From: JAGXTF01 sp044224315
GTDB lineage: Bacteria > Bacteroidota > Bacteroidia > NS11-12g > UBA955
Direction of reading: 5' to 3'
DNA: 64,000 nucleotides
Assembly (NCBI GenBank): GCA_044224315.1
Contig: JBGAKR010000002.1
Coordinates: forward strand, 62,001 to 126,000
Part shown: positions 18,416 to 27,951 of the stretch, in pieces
How positions within the stretch are numbered: position 1 is the first letter of the stretch
Layout: each line of letters begins with the position of its first letter
The notes under the pieces: generated by a model
Told to the model about the DNA's origin: nothing
The model's database searches: none
What the model saw: the letters and a program-made list of their open reading frames with translations, nothing else
Program-made: the position numbers and the translations under genes

Positions 18416-20683
18416 GTGAAAAACAAAATAATTCTATATGGAATATTCCTGCTTATGGCAGGTTATGTGCATTCGCAAAATGCATGCAGGCTGCGTATTG
18501 CCGGTAAAATACTATCCATTTCAGATTCATTACCCATTAAAAATGCCGAAATATTTATTGAGGCCGGGCATTTAAAAACCACCACCAATCCAAGCGGACA
18601 TTTTGAATTAAAAAATCTGTGCCCCGGTTTCATAGAATTAGAATTGGATGCAGATAGTTTTTCTCACCAACATTTCTTGCAAAAACTTTATACCGATACA
18701 TTTATTATTTTGTACCTCGAGCCTGCAGGAAAAACTATTTCCGGAGTACAGATACTGAGGCATAATTCCGGGCCTAATCAAATCAAACCCCAGGATAATT
18801 CAATCCGAGAATCGGGTAAAAACCTGGCCGAACAACTCGAAATTTTACCCGGAGTAAACAGCCTGCGCAGTGGCAACAATGTGGCCAAACCTATGGTGCA
18901 GGGACTGAGTGGAATGCTGGTGCCAATAATGGTAAACGGCATAAAACAAAACGGGCAGCAATGGGGTGCCGATCATGGGCCTGAATCCAATGCCACTGCT
19001 TTTGATGTTATAGAACTGATATATGGAGCAAGGGCATTAAAATACTGTGCCGATGCAGCGGGTGGATTGATTGAATTGCGCAACGAAAAAAATCCGCATC
19101 CAGGCGAAACTGATATCGCATCGGGGGCGGGTTACCAAAGTAATGGACATCAAATTAATTTTTTCAGTAAATATTTATTTAAACCGGCCACAAAACCCTG
19201 TTTATATTTTGCCAATATGGCGGTTAGAAAAGCCGGTAATTATTCAGTACCTGGCTATATTTTACCCAACACGGGCCTTTCTGAAATTATGTTTACAGCA
19301 GGCTTGACCAAACAAAAAAGCCAGCGACACACCTATATTGATGGAGCCTTTTACTATCAGGAGGCGGGCATTTACTCCGGTTCGCATATAGGCTCGGTGC
19401 AGGATTTATTGAATCGCATTCAAAGTTCAGAACCTGTTTCGGGCAAATTCAGCTATCAAATCGGGGCGCCGCGGCAAACGGTTTTGCACGCACAGTTGAG
19501 ATATAAATTCGATAATAAAAAATACTATTTTACAACTGCAATGCAGCGGGATGATCGCAAAGAATTTGATTTTCACCGAAGCAGTGCAGTGCTTTTTCCG
19601 CAACTAAATATTGGTCTCAGCAGTGCCACCTATCAGGGCGGAAAAATATTTCAACCCAATAAAAAAATTCAATATGATGCAGGCTTTCAGGGCACCTATT
19701 ATGCAAACCGTTATGGCGGATATTATTTCATACCCGATTTTACTGCATTCAATAACGGAGGATATTTAATTGGCAAATTCAATCATAAAAACACCATTCA
19801 AACCTTTGCCCTGCGTAACGAATTATTTGCCAGTAGAGCCCGGGCAAAATCTGGAATTGTACACATAAACGACACAAAGACACAAGCGGCCACCGCCCTT
19901 GCATGGACCCTGGTTTTAAACAAAAGAAACGCACAGTGGCAGTATGATTTAGCCCGGCTGATAAGGTTTCCGTGGTTTAACGAATTATACAGTTATGGTG
20001 TGCATCATGGAGCAGCGGCTTTTGAAAAAGGGAATGCCAATCTTAAAAAAGAAATTACCTATAAGGCCGCAATTAGCTGGAATTATCGCCATGCTAAAAA
20101 TGCATTTTACACCATGGTTTATGGTAATTATTTCCAAAATTTTATCAATTTAAGCCCCGATTCAGTGCCCATGCTAACTGTGAGAGGGGCCTTTCCTGCC
20201 TATACTTACAGACAATTTACAGCTATTTATTCCGGAATTGATTTTCAATGGATAGCGCATATCCTCCCTTGGATTGAAATAAAAACCATACAATCTTTTT
20301 TATATGCCCAAAATCTGGATAACCATACTTATCCGGCTTATATACCACCCTCTCGCAGCCAAATTATTGGCACCATTCAGCATAAAAAAATGGAACTCAA
20401 CATCCATTATCAATACATAAGTAAACAGAGGTTTTATACCGCCAAGACCGATTATTTACCACCTCCCCCGGCCTACCAGCTATTGGGAGTCAATATGATA
20501 ATCAAAGGGTTATTTAAAAAACAAAACTATCAATTTATTATAGGAGGCGATAACATATTAAACACCCGATACCGCAATTACCTCGACAGATTCAGATACT
20601 TTACAGATATGCCGGGGCGCAATATTTATATGCGGTTGGTTTGGAATTTCCATCACCATAATGAACACAATTTAAAACAATAA
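18416..20683 (+). CDS. TonB-dependent receptor, probably for metal uptake
   Basis: 755 residues from GTG 18,416, which gives a canonical signal peptide (MKNKIILYGIFLLMAGYVHSQ is 21 long; cleavage after HSQ); ATG 18,398 in the same frame gives six extra, acidic residues. Order: carboxypeptidase-regulatory-like domain (about 25-105), plug with GKNLAEQLEILPGVNSLRSG and ELIYGARALKYCADAAGG, then a 22-strand-type barrel ending in an aromatic-rich C-terminus. The histidine-containing GADHGPES loop and the small Cys/His protein before it suggest a metal substrate such as zinc or copper; this is inference. Confidence 0.88.
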   Translation: MKNKIILYGIFLLMAGYVHSQNACRLRIAGKILSISDSLPIKNAEIFIEAGHLKTTTNPSGHFELKNLCPGFIELELDADSFSHQHFLQKLYTDTFIILYLEPAGKTISGVQILRHNSGPNQIKPQDNSIRESGKNLAEQLEILPGVNSLRSGNNVAKPMVQGLSGMLVPIMVNGIKQNGQQWGADHGPESNATAFDVIELIYGARALKYCADAAGGLIELRNEKNPHPGETDIASGAGYQSNGHQINFFSKYLFKPATKPCLYFANMAVRKAGNYSVPGYILPNTGLSEIMFTAGLTKQKSQRHTYIDGAFYYQEAGIYSGSHIGSVQDLLNRIQSSEPVSGKFSYQIGAPRQTVLHAQLRYKFDNKKYYFTTAMQRDDRKEFDFHRSSAVLFPQLNIGLSSATYQGGKIFQPNKKIQYDAGFQGTYYANRYGGYYFIPDFTAFNNGGYLIGKFNHKNTIQTFALRNELFASRARAKSGIVHINDTKTQAATALAWTLVLNKRNAQWQYDLARLIRFPWFNELYSYGVHHGAAAFEKGNANLKKEITYKAAISWNYRHAKNAFYTMVYGNYFQNFINLSPDSVPMLTVRGAFPAYTYRQFTAIYSGIDFQWIAHILPWIEIKTIQSFLYAQNLDNHTYPAYIPPSRSQIIGTIQHKKMELNIHYQYISKQRFYTAKTDYLPPPPAYQLLGVNMIIKGLFKKQNYQFIIGGDNILNTRYRNYLDRFRYFTDMPGRNIYMRLVWNFHHHNEHNLKQ

Positions 20684-20687
20684 AAAA

Positions 20688-21221
20688 ATGAAACATAAAA
20701 CCATCATCATAGCCATTACAGCCGGCTTATTTTTACTTACCAATGCCGGTAGTTGCAAAAAAGAAAAAAAAGAAGAAAACGAATTAATCACCACGGTAAA
20801 AGTGCATTTAAAAAACGGAGTAGTGGATGCCGGAACTTTTATTTGGAAAGATGCAGACGGAGATGGAGGCAACCCACCTCTTGCACCCGACACCATTAAA
20901 ATGGATACCGGGGTAACTTACACCTGCACCCTTGAGTACCTGAATGAGAGCAGCAATCCGGTGCAGGATATAACAGCAGAAATTCAAAATGAGGCCGCCA
21001 ATCACCGCATTTGTTACAGTACAGATTTAGCCGGCAGCGTTTTTAATATTACCGATAGTGATGGCAAATATCCCATTGGGTTAAAATCTGAGTGGAGAAC
21101 CATAACAAGAGGAACGGGCAGTATTCGTATAGTGCTCAGGCATCAGCCCAATGTAAAAGATGGCACCTGCAACCCCGGCGATACAGATGCCGACGTAAGC
21201 TTTCCGTTAATTTCAAAATAA
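20688..21221 (+). CDS. lipoprotein paired with the TonB receptor
   Basis: 177 residues. Lipobox near LTNAGSC (Cys at about 23), a Lys-rich tether, then beta-rich repeats with the signature WKDADGDGGNPP...DTGVTYTCTLEYLNES and ITDSDGKYPIGL...RTITRGTGSIRIVLRHQP. This pattern belongs to a Bacteroidota lipoprotein family that regularly follows a TonB receptor and small Cys/His protein. It starts four bases after the receptor stop. A surface or periplasmic substrate-binding role is inferred from the pairing only. Confidence 0.8.
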   Translation: MKHKTIIIAITAGLFLLTNAGSCKKEKKEENELITTVKVHLKNGVVDAGTFIWKDADGDGGNPPLAPDTIKMDTGVTYTCTLEYLNESSNPVQDITAEIQNEAANHRICYSTDLAGSVFNITDSDGKYPIGLKSEWRTITRGTGSIRIVLRHQPNVKDGTCNPGDTDADVSFPLISK

Positions 21222-21245
21222 GCCTGTTAATTCTGCTGCTAAAAC

Positions 21246-21253
21246 CTAAATTT
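21246..21253 (+). promoter_or_regulatory. -7 box of gcvT
   Basis: TAAATTTG, an exact TAnnTTTG, lies 16 bases before the gcvT ATG. Confidence 0.5.
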
Positions 21254-21269
21254 GCACTGAACATAATCT

Positions 21270-22367
21270 ATGACTGAAACATCTGCTTTAAGAAGTACCG
21301 CCCTTACCGACCTGCACATTGCACTCGGCGCTAAAATGGTTCCATTTGCCGGATATAATATGCCGGTGCTTTATAATAATCTGATACAAGAGCACTTAGC
21401 AGTAAGAAATTCTGTGGGCGTTTTTGACGTTAGCCACATGGGTGAGTTTCTGGTAGAAGGCCCTAAGGCTTACGACCTTATTGAATACGTTACAAGTAAC
21501 GATGTTTCGGCCCTTACCGATGGCCGCGTTCAATACTCTTGCCTGCCAAACGACAAAGGGGGTATTGTAGACGATCTTTTGGTATACCGCTACAATGCTG
21601 AAAAATATATGCTGGTGGTAAATGCATCTAATATCGACAAGGATTTTAGCTGGATAAGCAAGCACAATGAAAATTACGGTGCTAAACTTACCAATATGAG
21701 TGATGATTACAGCCTGCTGGCCATTCAGGGTCCGAATGCCGAGAAAGCCATTCAAAAGCTCACCGAAACCAATCTTTCTCAGATTCCATATTATCATTTT
21801 ACCGAAGGAAACGTAGCAGGAATTGCCGATATTATTATCAGCAATACTGGTTACACCGGTGCAGGTGGATTTGAATTGTATGTAAAAAACAATGATGCGA
21901 AAAAATTGTGGGATGCCGTTTTCGAAGCCGGAGCTGAATTCGACATCAAACCCATTGGTTTGGGTGCACGCGATACCCTGCGTTTGGAAAAAGGATTTTG
22001 TTTGTATGGAAATGATATAGACGATACCACTTCCCCCATTGAAGCTGGTTTGGGATGGATTACCAAATTCAACCATCCATTTGTAAATGACCAATTTCAC
22101 AAAGCCATAAAAGAAAACAAACCCACAAAAAAACTGGTTGGATTTGAACTGGTTGATAAAGGTATTCCGCGCCAGCACTATCCCATTTGTGATGCCAGTG
22201 GCGCCGCTATTGGAGAAGTTACCAGTGGTACCATGAGCCCTTCCTTAAACAAACCAATTGGAATGGGATATGTAAAAAGCGAACATGCGGCGGCAGGCTC
22301 AGAAATATTTGTTGAAATCCGTGGAAAATTAATTAAAGCGGTAGTAACAAAAATTCCGTTTTTGTAA
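21270..22367 (+). CDS. gcvT: aminomethyltransferase (glycine cleavage T protein)
   Basis: 365 residues, normal length. It begins with LHIALGAKMVPFAGYNMPV and has GVFDVSHMGEF (tetrahydrofolate region), NTGYTGAGGFELY, and GLGARDTLRLEKGFCLYGND. It transfers the aminomethyl carbon to tetrahydrofolate in the glycine cleavage system. It is not clustered with gcvH or gcvP here. Confidence 0.97.
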   Translation: MTETSALRSTALTDLHIALGAKMVPFAGYNMPVLYNNLIQEHLAVRNSVGVFDVSHMGEFLVEGPKAYDLIEYVTSNDVSALTDGRVQYSCLPNDKGGIVDDLLVYRYNAEKYMLVVNASNIDKDFSWISKHNENYGAKLTNMSDDYSLLAIQGPNAEKAIQKLTETNLSQIPYYHFTEGNVAGIADIIISNTGYTGAGGFELYVKNNDAKKLWDAVFEAGAEFDIKPIGLGARDTLRLEKGFCLYGNDIDDTTSPIEAGLGWITKFNHPFVNDQFHKAIKENKPTKKLVGFELVDKGIPRQHYPICDASGAAIGEVTSGTMSPSLNKPIGMGYVKSEHAAAGSEIFVEIRGKLIKAVVTKIPFL

Positions 22368-22393
22368 TTAAAAACTTTAACCAAATAAATAAG

Positions 22394-22424
22394 AAAAGGG
22401 AGCCTAAAAAGCTTCCTTTTTTTT
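22394..22424. terminator. bidirectional terminator between gcvT and the ABC permease
   Basis: A 10-bp stem (AAAAGGGAGC / GCTTCCTTTT, one G-T pair) with a 7-base A-rich loop and T/A tracts on both sides lies between two converging stops. It ends next to the permease stop at 22,423. Confidence 0.85.
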
Positions 22425-23655
22425 ATTCGTGTCTCAATGCCTCAATAGGATCGAGCTTGGCTGCTTTATTTGCCGGATACAGCCCTGCCACCAAGCCTAC
22501 AACCATGCATACAATTACCGAAATTACCATCCAAAACCACGGGATAATAAAACTGCTGCCGATCGCTAAACTCACTGCATTTCCAATTAAAATTCCAAGA
22601 ATAATTCCGGCAAAACCTCCAATCTGGCAAATCACCAAAGCTTCAGTCAGAAACTGATTGCGAATTACGGAAATACTTGCGCCGAGTGATTTTCGGATAC
22701 CAATTTCCCGGGTACGTTCAGTTACCGAAACCAGCATAATATTCATCAAACTGATGGCGGCTCCGAGCAGGGTAATTACTGCAATTACAATTCCCACAAC
22801 TGAAATGGATTTCATATTGTCTATAAATTCTTTAGCTACAGCATCACTTTTGGCAATTAAAAAATTATCGGCATCCGATACTCTCAAGCCTCGTAAACGG
22901 CGCATTGTAAGGTAAGCTTCATCCATACCCGGATCAATTTCTTTTACACTATTTACGGCTACATTGATGCGGTAATTTTCGGTGGCATTTGCAAAATCCT
23001 GACGTGCACGGGTAACCGGCAAAAACACCAACCGATCGCCGCCCGACATGCCCATACTACTGCCCTTTTCGCCCAACTCGCCTATTACCAGATATCGCTT
23101 GCCATCCACCAGAATTTCTGAATCCAGCAGGCTTCTTTTTTCAGCCAGAGTATATGCCACATCTCGCCCAATAATGACCAAAGGCAAGGCCAAATCCACA
23201 TCATTTTCGGTAAAATTGCGCCCTTTTTTTAAATCGTATCCCGAGGTGGTAAGGTAATTTTCATCTATCCCAATGACCATTACATTCGGGTTGGTTTCTT
23301 TTTTCCTGAATCTCACTTTGGCAGCGCCCGTGGCATTTTTAGAAATACTTACACGACCCGGAAAATTGTATTGTTTTTTAAAAGCAGTGGCTTGTATGTA
23401 ATCGATGGGTTTATAATCCACCACATTGCCCGGGCCTCCATGCCTTTGCATACTGGAACTATTCCGAATATTAAAACTCTGTGAGCCCATGCGCGTAAAA
23501 GTAGAGGTAAGGGCACTTTTGATCCCGTCTATTGAGGTTAATATACCTACCAACGCAGTAATACCAATGGCAATGATAGCACAGGTAATGAAAGTTCTTA
23601 AGGCATTGGCCTTTATACTCTCGTATCCTAATTTTATGGTATCGCGCAGGTTCAA
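22423..23655 (-). CDS. MacB/FtsX-type ABC transporter permease
   Basis: 410 residues from TTG 23,655 (MNLRDTIKLGYESIKANALRT is the first 21; the first Met is read from TTG). One N-terminal transmembrane segment, a periplasmic MacB core domain (about 45-270), then the FtsX domain with three transmembrane segments and the VSVTERTREIGIRKSLGAS motif. Such permeases work with a MacB-like ATPase in lipoprotein, peptide or drug handling; the ATPase is not adjacent. TAATTTG lies shortly before the start. Confidence 0.88.
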   Translation of the reverse strand: MNLRDTIKLGYESIKANALRTFITCAIIAIGITALVGILTSIDGIKSALTSTFTRMGSQSFNIRNSSSMQRHGGPGNVVDYKPIDYIQATAFKKQYNFPGRVSISKNATGAAKVRFRKKETNPNVMVIGIDENYLTTSGYDLKKGRNFTENDVDLALPLVIIGRDVAYTLAEKRSLLDSEILVDGKRYLVIGELGEKGSSMGMSGGDRLVFLPVTRARQDFANATENYRINVAVNSVKEIDPGMDEAYLTMRRLRGLRVSDADNFLIAKSDAVAKEFIDNMKSISVVGIVIAVITLLGAAISLMNIMLVSVTERTREIGIRKSLGASISVIRNQFLTEALVICQIGGFAGIILGILIGNAVSLAIGSSFIIPWFWMVISVIVCMVVGLVAGLYPANKAAKLDPIEALRHE

Positions 23656-23673
23656 ATCAGCGGCAAATTATTT

Positions 23674-24027
23674 TTATGCCGAGAAAGATTGGCCGCAGCC
23701 GCAGGTAGTTTTGGCATTGGGGTTTACAAATACAAATCCACGGTTATTGAGTCCGTTTTCCCAATCGATTTCCATGCCCAGCACATACATTACATGGGCC
23801 TTATTCATTATTATATCAATGCCAGCAACCTGATATATATTGTCCTTTTCTTCCTTTTTATCAAAGGCCAGCAAATAGCTCATACCCGAACAACCACCGC
23901 CTTTAACCCCAATGCGCAGATACTGATCTTCGCTGAGATTGAGCTGAGATTTGAGACGGTGCAACTCTTCAAGTGCCGACTGGGTAAAGGTAACCGGCAC
24001 TTGTTTGATATCTTCCAACACTTCCAT
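23674..24027 (-). CDS. A-type iron-sulfur carrier (IscA/SufA family)
   Basis: 117 residues from ATG 24,027. The three ligand cysteines are in GGGCSGMSY and TCGCGQSF. Upstream in-frame residues to 24,063 would precede the promoter box, so the shorter form is chosen. It delivers iron-sulfur clusters to target enzymes. Members of this family in Bacteroidota are often called SufA or ErpA-like; which one is not decidable here. Confidence 0.93.
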   Translation of the reverse strand: MEVLEDIKQVPVTFTQSALEELHRLKSQLNLSEDQYLRIGVKGGGCSGMSYLLAFDKKEEKDNIYQVAGIDIIMNKAHVMYVLGMEIDWENGLNNRGFVFVNPNAKTTCGCGQSFSA

Positions 24028-24040
24028 AGTACTGTGTATG

Positions 24041-24048
24041 CAAAGATA
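24041..24048 (-). promoter_or_regulatory. -7 box of the iron-sulfur carrier gene
   Basis: TATCTTTG on the minus strand, an exact TAnnTTTG, lies 13 bases before the ATG at 24,027. Confidence 0.5.
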
Positions 24049-24197
24049 AGCGCAATAATTCATGACTTAAGCAATATAGACAGGGTTTCCTCGTTATTAA
24101 AAAGGTAAAAACCGATAAGCTTCAGAAAAAAGCCGATTCGGATTTTGCATTTTCCTTAACTAAAATCACAAAAAACACTTTAATTTGCAACTCTTTT

Positions 24198-24731
24198 ATG
24201 GATGCCCTAAACATATTCCTGGAGCTATTAAAATACATCCTTCCCGCTATCGTAGTGTTTTTCACATCCTACTTCCTGTTAAAGAACCAGAGTGATGAGA
24301 ATATCGCAAAATTGCGTCTTGAATTGCGACAGCAAAGCCAGAATATTATTTCACCCGTAAAATTGCAGGCCTACGAAAGACTGGTGCTTTTTCTTGAGCG
24401 CATTAGCCCACAGCAATTAATACTGGCAGACAACCAACCTGGCATAAGTGCAGTAGCCTTGAGGCACACTATGACCAACCATATACAGCAGGAGTTTAAC
24501 TACAACCTGTCTCAGCAGGTCTATATTTCAAACCAAGCCTGGAATGTAATCAGGGTAGTAAAAGAGCAGGTAATTGCCTTAATAAATTCCTGTGCATCCG
24601 AATTGCCCGAAGGCGCCACTTCAACAGATTTAAGTCGTGCCATCATTAATAAATTAATGGCCAACGGTGAACAACCCACCGAAAAAGCAATTAATTTTTT
24701 AAAAGCAGAAGTAGGATTGTATTTTGGCTGA
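24198..24731 (+). CDS. conserved Bacteroidota membrane protein
   Basis: 177 residues. One N-terminal transmembrane segment (ILPAIVVFFTSYFLLK) then a helical cytoplasmic domain (LQAYERLVLFLERISPQQL, QQEFNYNLSQQVYIS). I recognise it as a widespread Bacteroidota hypothetical (possibly DUF7935) without known function. It overlaps or abuts the mutase gene downstream, so the two may be co-translated. A TAATTTG box lies 10 bases before its ATG. Confidence 0.75.
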   Translation: MDALNIFLELLKYILPAIVVFFTSYFLLKNQSDENIAKLRLELRQQSQNIISPVKLQAYERLVLFLERISPQQLILADNQPGISAVALRHTMTNHIQQEFNYNLSQQVYISNQAWNVIRVVKEQVIALINSCASELPEGATSTDLSRAIINKLMANGEQPTEKAINFLKAEVGLYFG

Positions 24732-24735
24732 TGAA

Positions 24736-26301
24736 ATGGCAGCATCATCCGATAATAAAAATAAATTTACTGATAGCGGAATACCAGTAGGCCCGTATTA
24801 CACGGAAAATACAGGCAACCCCGAAATTCCGGGTGAGTTTCCATATACCCGAGGTATTCGCAAGGATATGTACCGCGGCCGGTTGTGGACTATGCGCCAG
24901 TATGCCGGATTTAGCACCGCACAGGAAAGCAATAAACGCTACCATTATTTATTATCACAAGGCACTACAGGTTTGTCTGTAGCTTTTGATTTGCCCACCC
25001 AAATCGGGTACGACAGCGACCACGAAATGAGTGCGGGCGAAGTAGGCAAAGTGGGTGTAGCCATAGACTCACTGGCCGATATGGAAATTTTGTTTGATGG
25101 TATCAAACTACAGGATATCACCACCAGCATGACCATCAATGCCACAGCTTCTACCCTGCTGGCCATGTATGTTGCCCTGGCAAAAAAACAGAGTGCCGAT
25201 TTATCTAAAATCAGCGGTACCATTCAAAACGATATATTAAAGGAATATGCAGCCCGCGGAACATATATTTATCCGGTGCGGCCCAGCATGCGCATTATTA
25301 CCGATATTTTTGAGTGGTGCAGCAAAGAATTGCCAAAATGGAATACCATTTCAATCAGTGGCTACCACATTCGCGAAGCAGGAAGCACCGCGGTTCAGGA
25401 GCTGGCATTTACACTTTCCAATGGCAAAGCCTATGTGCAAGCGGCACTGGATAAAGGATTAGACATCAATGTTTTTGGGAAACGACTTTCGTTTTTCTTT
25501 AATGCCCACAATAATTTTTTCGAAGAAATTGCCAAATTCAGGGCTGCGCGCCGTTTATGGGCCAGTATAATGAAGGAGTTGGGAGCTACAGAGCCCGAAG
25601 CCATGATGCTGCGTTTTCACACCCAAACCGGGGGCTCAACCCTAACTGCTCAACAACCCGAGAACAATATAATAAGAGTTGCGCTGCAATCTATGGCAGC
25701 CGTAATGGGCGGCACCCAAAGCCTGCATACCAATGGTTTTGATGAAGCCTTGAGTTTGCCCACCGAAAATGCTGCTAAAATTGCGCTGCGTACCCAACAA
25801 ATTATTGCGTACGAAAGTGGTGTTGTTGATACTGTAGACCCCATGGGTGGCAGTTACTATGTAGAATACCTTACCAGCGAACTCGAAAATCAGGCCCGGC
25901 AGTTGATTACTTTAATAGACGATATGGGAGGCAGCGCAGCTTCTATCGAAAAGGGCTGGATGCAACAACAAATTGCTGCAAGTAGCTACGAATATCAAAA
26001 AAGTATAGAACAAAAAACCCGCATTATTGTAGGGGTAAACGATTTTATATCCAGTACAGACAACGATTTCCCGCTATTATCGGTGGATGATAATATACGC
26101 GAACAGCAAACTCAGTCGTTGATAAAAATGCGTGCCTCAAGGAATCATAATTTTATTACAACAAAATTGGCAAACCTCGAACAAGCCGCTAAAGATGGCA
26201 GCAATTTAATGCCGCTAATCATTGATGCCGTTGAGTCTTATGCCACTTTAGGCGAAATAGCAGATACCCTGCGTGGGGTATTTGGTGAGCATAAAGGTTA
26301 A
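24736..26301 (+). CDS. methylmalonyl-CoA mutase-family catalytic subunit
   Basis: 521 residues from ATG 24,736; a TTG at 24,724 would add four residues and overlap the previous gene. The TIM-barrel catalytic domain is clear: YRGRLWTMRQYAGFSTA, GLSVAFDLPTQIGYDSDH, GTIQNDILKEY, FHTQTGGSTLTAQQP, GTQSLHTNGFDEA, VDPMGGSYYVE. The C-terminal B12-binding domain (DxHxxG) is absent, so a separate small subunit must supply it, as in split mutases. It rearranges methylmalonyl-CoA and succinyl-CoA or a related branched acyl-CoA; the substrate is not proven. No small subunit gene is in this window. Confidence 0.9.
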   Translation: MAASSDNKNKFTDSGIPVGPYYTENTGNPEIPGEFPYTRGIRKDMYRGRLWTMRQYAGFSTAQESNKRYHYLLSQGTTGLSVAFDLPTQIGYDSDHEMSAGEVGKVGVAIDSLADMEILFDGIKLQDITTSMTINATASTLLAMYVALAKKQSADLSKISGTIQNDILKEYAARGTYIYPVRPSMRIITDIFEWCSKELPKWNTISISGYHIREAGSTAVQELAFTLSNGKAYVQAALDKGLDINVFGKRLSFFFNAHNNFFEEIAKFRAARRLWASIMKELGATEPEAMMLRFHTQTGGSTLTAQQPENNIIRVALQSMAAVMGGTQSLHTNGFDEALSLPTENAAKIALRTQQIIAYESGVVDTVDPMGGSYYVEYLTSELENQARQLITLIDDMGGSAASIEKGWMQQQIAASSYEYQKSIEQKTRIIVGVNDFISSTDNDFPLLSVDDNIREQQTQSLIKMRASRNHNFITTKLANLEQAAKDGSNLMPLIIDAVESYATLGEIADTLRGVFGEHKG

Positions 26302-26384
26302 TTGCCCCAATTACATATTTTTTTTTTTACAAACAAGTAAAAAAAGTTAGCACATTGTGAATTTTTCCACTTTCTTAGCAGTCC

Positions 26385-26402
26385 GATTGAGAGACCTCAA
26401 TC
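26385..26402 (+). promoter_or_regulatory. hairpin in the dnaA leader
   Basis: GATTGAG/CTCAATC, a 7-bp stem with a 4-base loop, lies 70 bases before the dnaA ATG in a 171-base intergenic region. A role in dnaA mRNA control is possible but not shown. No cluster of DnaA boxes is seen. Confidence 0.35.
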
Positions 26403-26472
26403 AGTCAAATAAAACCACCTAAATAAACTGTAAAAACCACAACAAAAAAGCAAGACTGACGACCGGAACCCC

Positions 26473-27912
26473 ATGACAGACAACAAAACCCATGAACTCG
26501 CCTGGCAGGAATGCCTAAAAATAATTAAGGACAATGTGAACCCGCAAAGTTTCAAAACCTGGTTTGAGCCTATAAAACCAGTGAAACTTTCAAACAAAGT
26601 ATTAACGCTGCAAGTCCCAAGTCAATTCTTTTATGAATGGCTGGAAGAACATTATGTTCAATTATTACACAAAACCCTGAAAAAAGTAATAGGACCAACA
26701 GCTAAACTGGAATACAATGTCATAATTGAAACCTCCGGACATGAACAGGCTCCTTATACTATCAATTTACCTACCGGCAATTCGAACAAACCCGTTCAGA
26801 ATGAATTAGGCGTGCCGGTAAACCTCGATTCACCGATTAAAAACCCATTTATTATTCCGGGTTTAAAACGGATGAATATTGATAGCCAATTAAACTCAAG
26901 GTACACATTCGACAACTTTGTAGAGGGAGACTGCAATAAACTAGCCCGCAATGCCGGATTAGCCATTGCTCAAAAACCCGGTGGCACTGCATTTAATCCT
27001 TTAATGATTTTTGGAGGATGCGGATTGGGTAAAACCCATCTGGCCCACGCCATTGGCAACCTGATTAAACAAAACCACAAACAAAAAGTAGTGGTATTTG
27101 TAAGTGCAGAAAAATTCATCAACCAATTTATCGATTCCGCAAAAAATGGTAATAACAACCAGTTTGTAAATTTCTATCAGTTTTTGGATGTATTAATTGT
27201 GGATGATGTGCAATTCTTTTCTAAAAAAGAACGCACCCAGGAAATATTCTTCCAAATATTTAATCACCTGCACCAAAACGGCAAACAAATTATCCTTACC
27301 TGCGACCGTCCACCCAAAGATTTGAAAAACATGGACGAACGCCTGCTTAGCCGCTTTAAATGGGGACTTAGCGCAGATCTTGGCACACCCGATTTTGAAA
27401 CACGTGTGGCAATATTGGAAAATAAAATGTACCAGGACGGAATTACCATTAACCGCGATGTGGTTGAATACCTGGCCCATAATATTGACACCAATATCCG
27501 TGAACTTGAAGGTGCATTAATTTCTTTGTTGGCACAATCTTCACTTACCCGCAAAAACATCGACCTAAACCTTGCCAAACAAATCGTAAAGAATTTTGTA
27601 AAAAATTCAACACGCGAAATCAGTATAGAATATATTCAAAAATTGGTGTGCGATTTCTACAATATTCCGGTAGAAGCGGTAAAATCAAAAACCCGCAAAC
27701 GCGAAATTGTACAAGCCCGCCAAATAGCTATGTATTTTACCAAAGACCTTACCAAAGCTTCGCTTAAAAATATTGGAATGTTCTTTGGAGGCCGCGATCA
27801 CAGTACAGTAATCCACGCCTGCCAAACTGTAAATGACTTGATTGAAACCGATAAAAAATTCCGCCATGATGTGGAGGAAATCGAAAAAAGAATTAAAATA
27901 AACACATTCTAA
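26473..27912 (+). CDS. dnaA: chromosomal replication initiator DnaA
   Basis: 479 residues. Domain I (WQECLKIIKDNVNPQSFKTWF), a variable linker, then the AAA+ domain with Walker A FGGCGLGKTH near residue 182 and Walker B VLIVDDVQFF, and the C-terminal helix-turn-helix with GGRDHSTVIHA. It binds oriC and opens it. The flanking genes (mutase, dgkA) are not the classic dnaN-recF neighbours. Confidence 0.99.
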   Translation: MTDNKTHELAWQECLKIIKDNVNPQSFKTWFEPIKPVKLSNKVLTLQVPSQFFYEWLEEHYVQLLHKTLKKVIGPTAKLEYNVIIETSGHEQAPYTINLPTGNSNKPVQNELGVPVNLDSPIKNPFIIPGLKRMNIDSQLNSRYTFDNFVEGDCNKLARNAGLAIAQKPGGTAFNPLMIFGGCGLGKTHLAHAIGNLIKQNHKQKVVVFVSAEKFINQFIDSAKNGNNNQFVNFYQFLDVLIVDDVQFFSKKERTQEIFFQIFNHLHQNGKQIILTCDRPPKDLKNMDERLLSRFKWGLSADLGTPDFETRVAILENKMYQDGITINRDVVEYLAHNIDTNIRELEGALISLLAQSSLTRKNIDLNLAKQIVKNFVKNSTREISIEYIQKLVCDFYNIPVEAVKSKTRKREIVQARQIAMYFTKDLTKASLKNIGMFFGGRDHSTVIHACQTVNDLIETDKKFRHDVEEIEKRIKINTF

Positions 27913-27918
27913 AATACC

Positions 27919-27951
27919 AATCCCCTCGGCAAATCCGGGGGGATTTTTTTT
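27919..27951 (+). terminator. dnaA terminator abutting the next start codon
   Basis: An 11-bp stem (AATCCCCTCGG / CCGGGGGGATT) with a CAAAT loop is followed by eight T bases. The ATG of the next gene begins right after the T-run, so dgkA must depend on read-through or on a promoter inside this element. Confidence 0.88.

Noticed and set aside
26302..26472. Replication origin next to dnaA
   Set aside because: Only one weak DnaA-box-like site (TTTTCCACT) and no AT-rich repeat array or box cluster; dnaN and recF are also absent.
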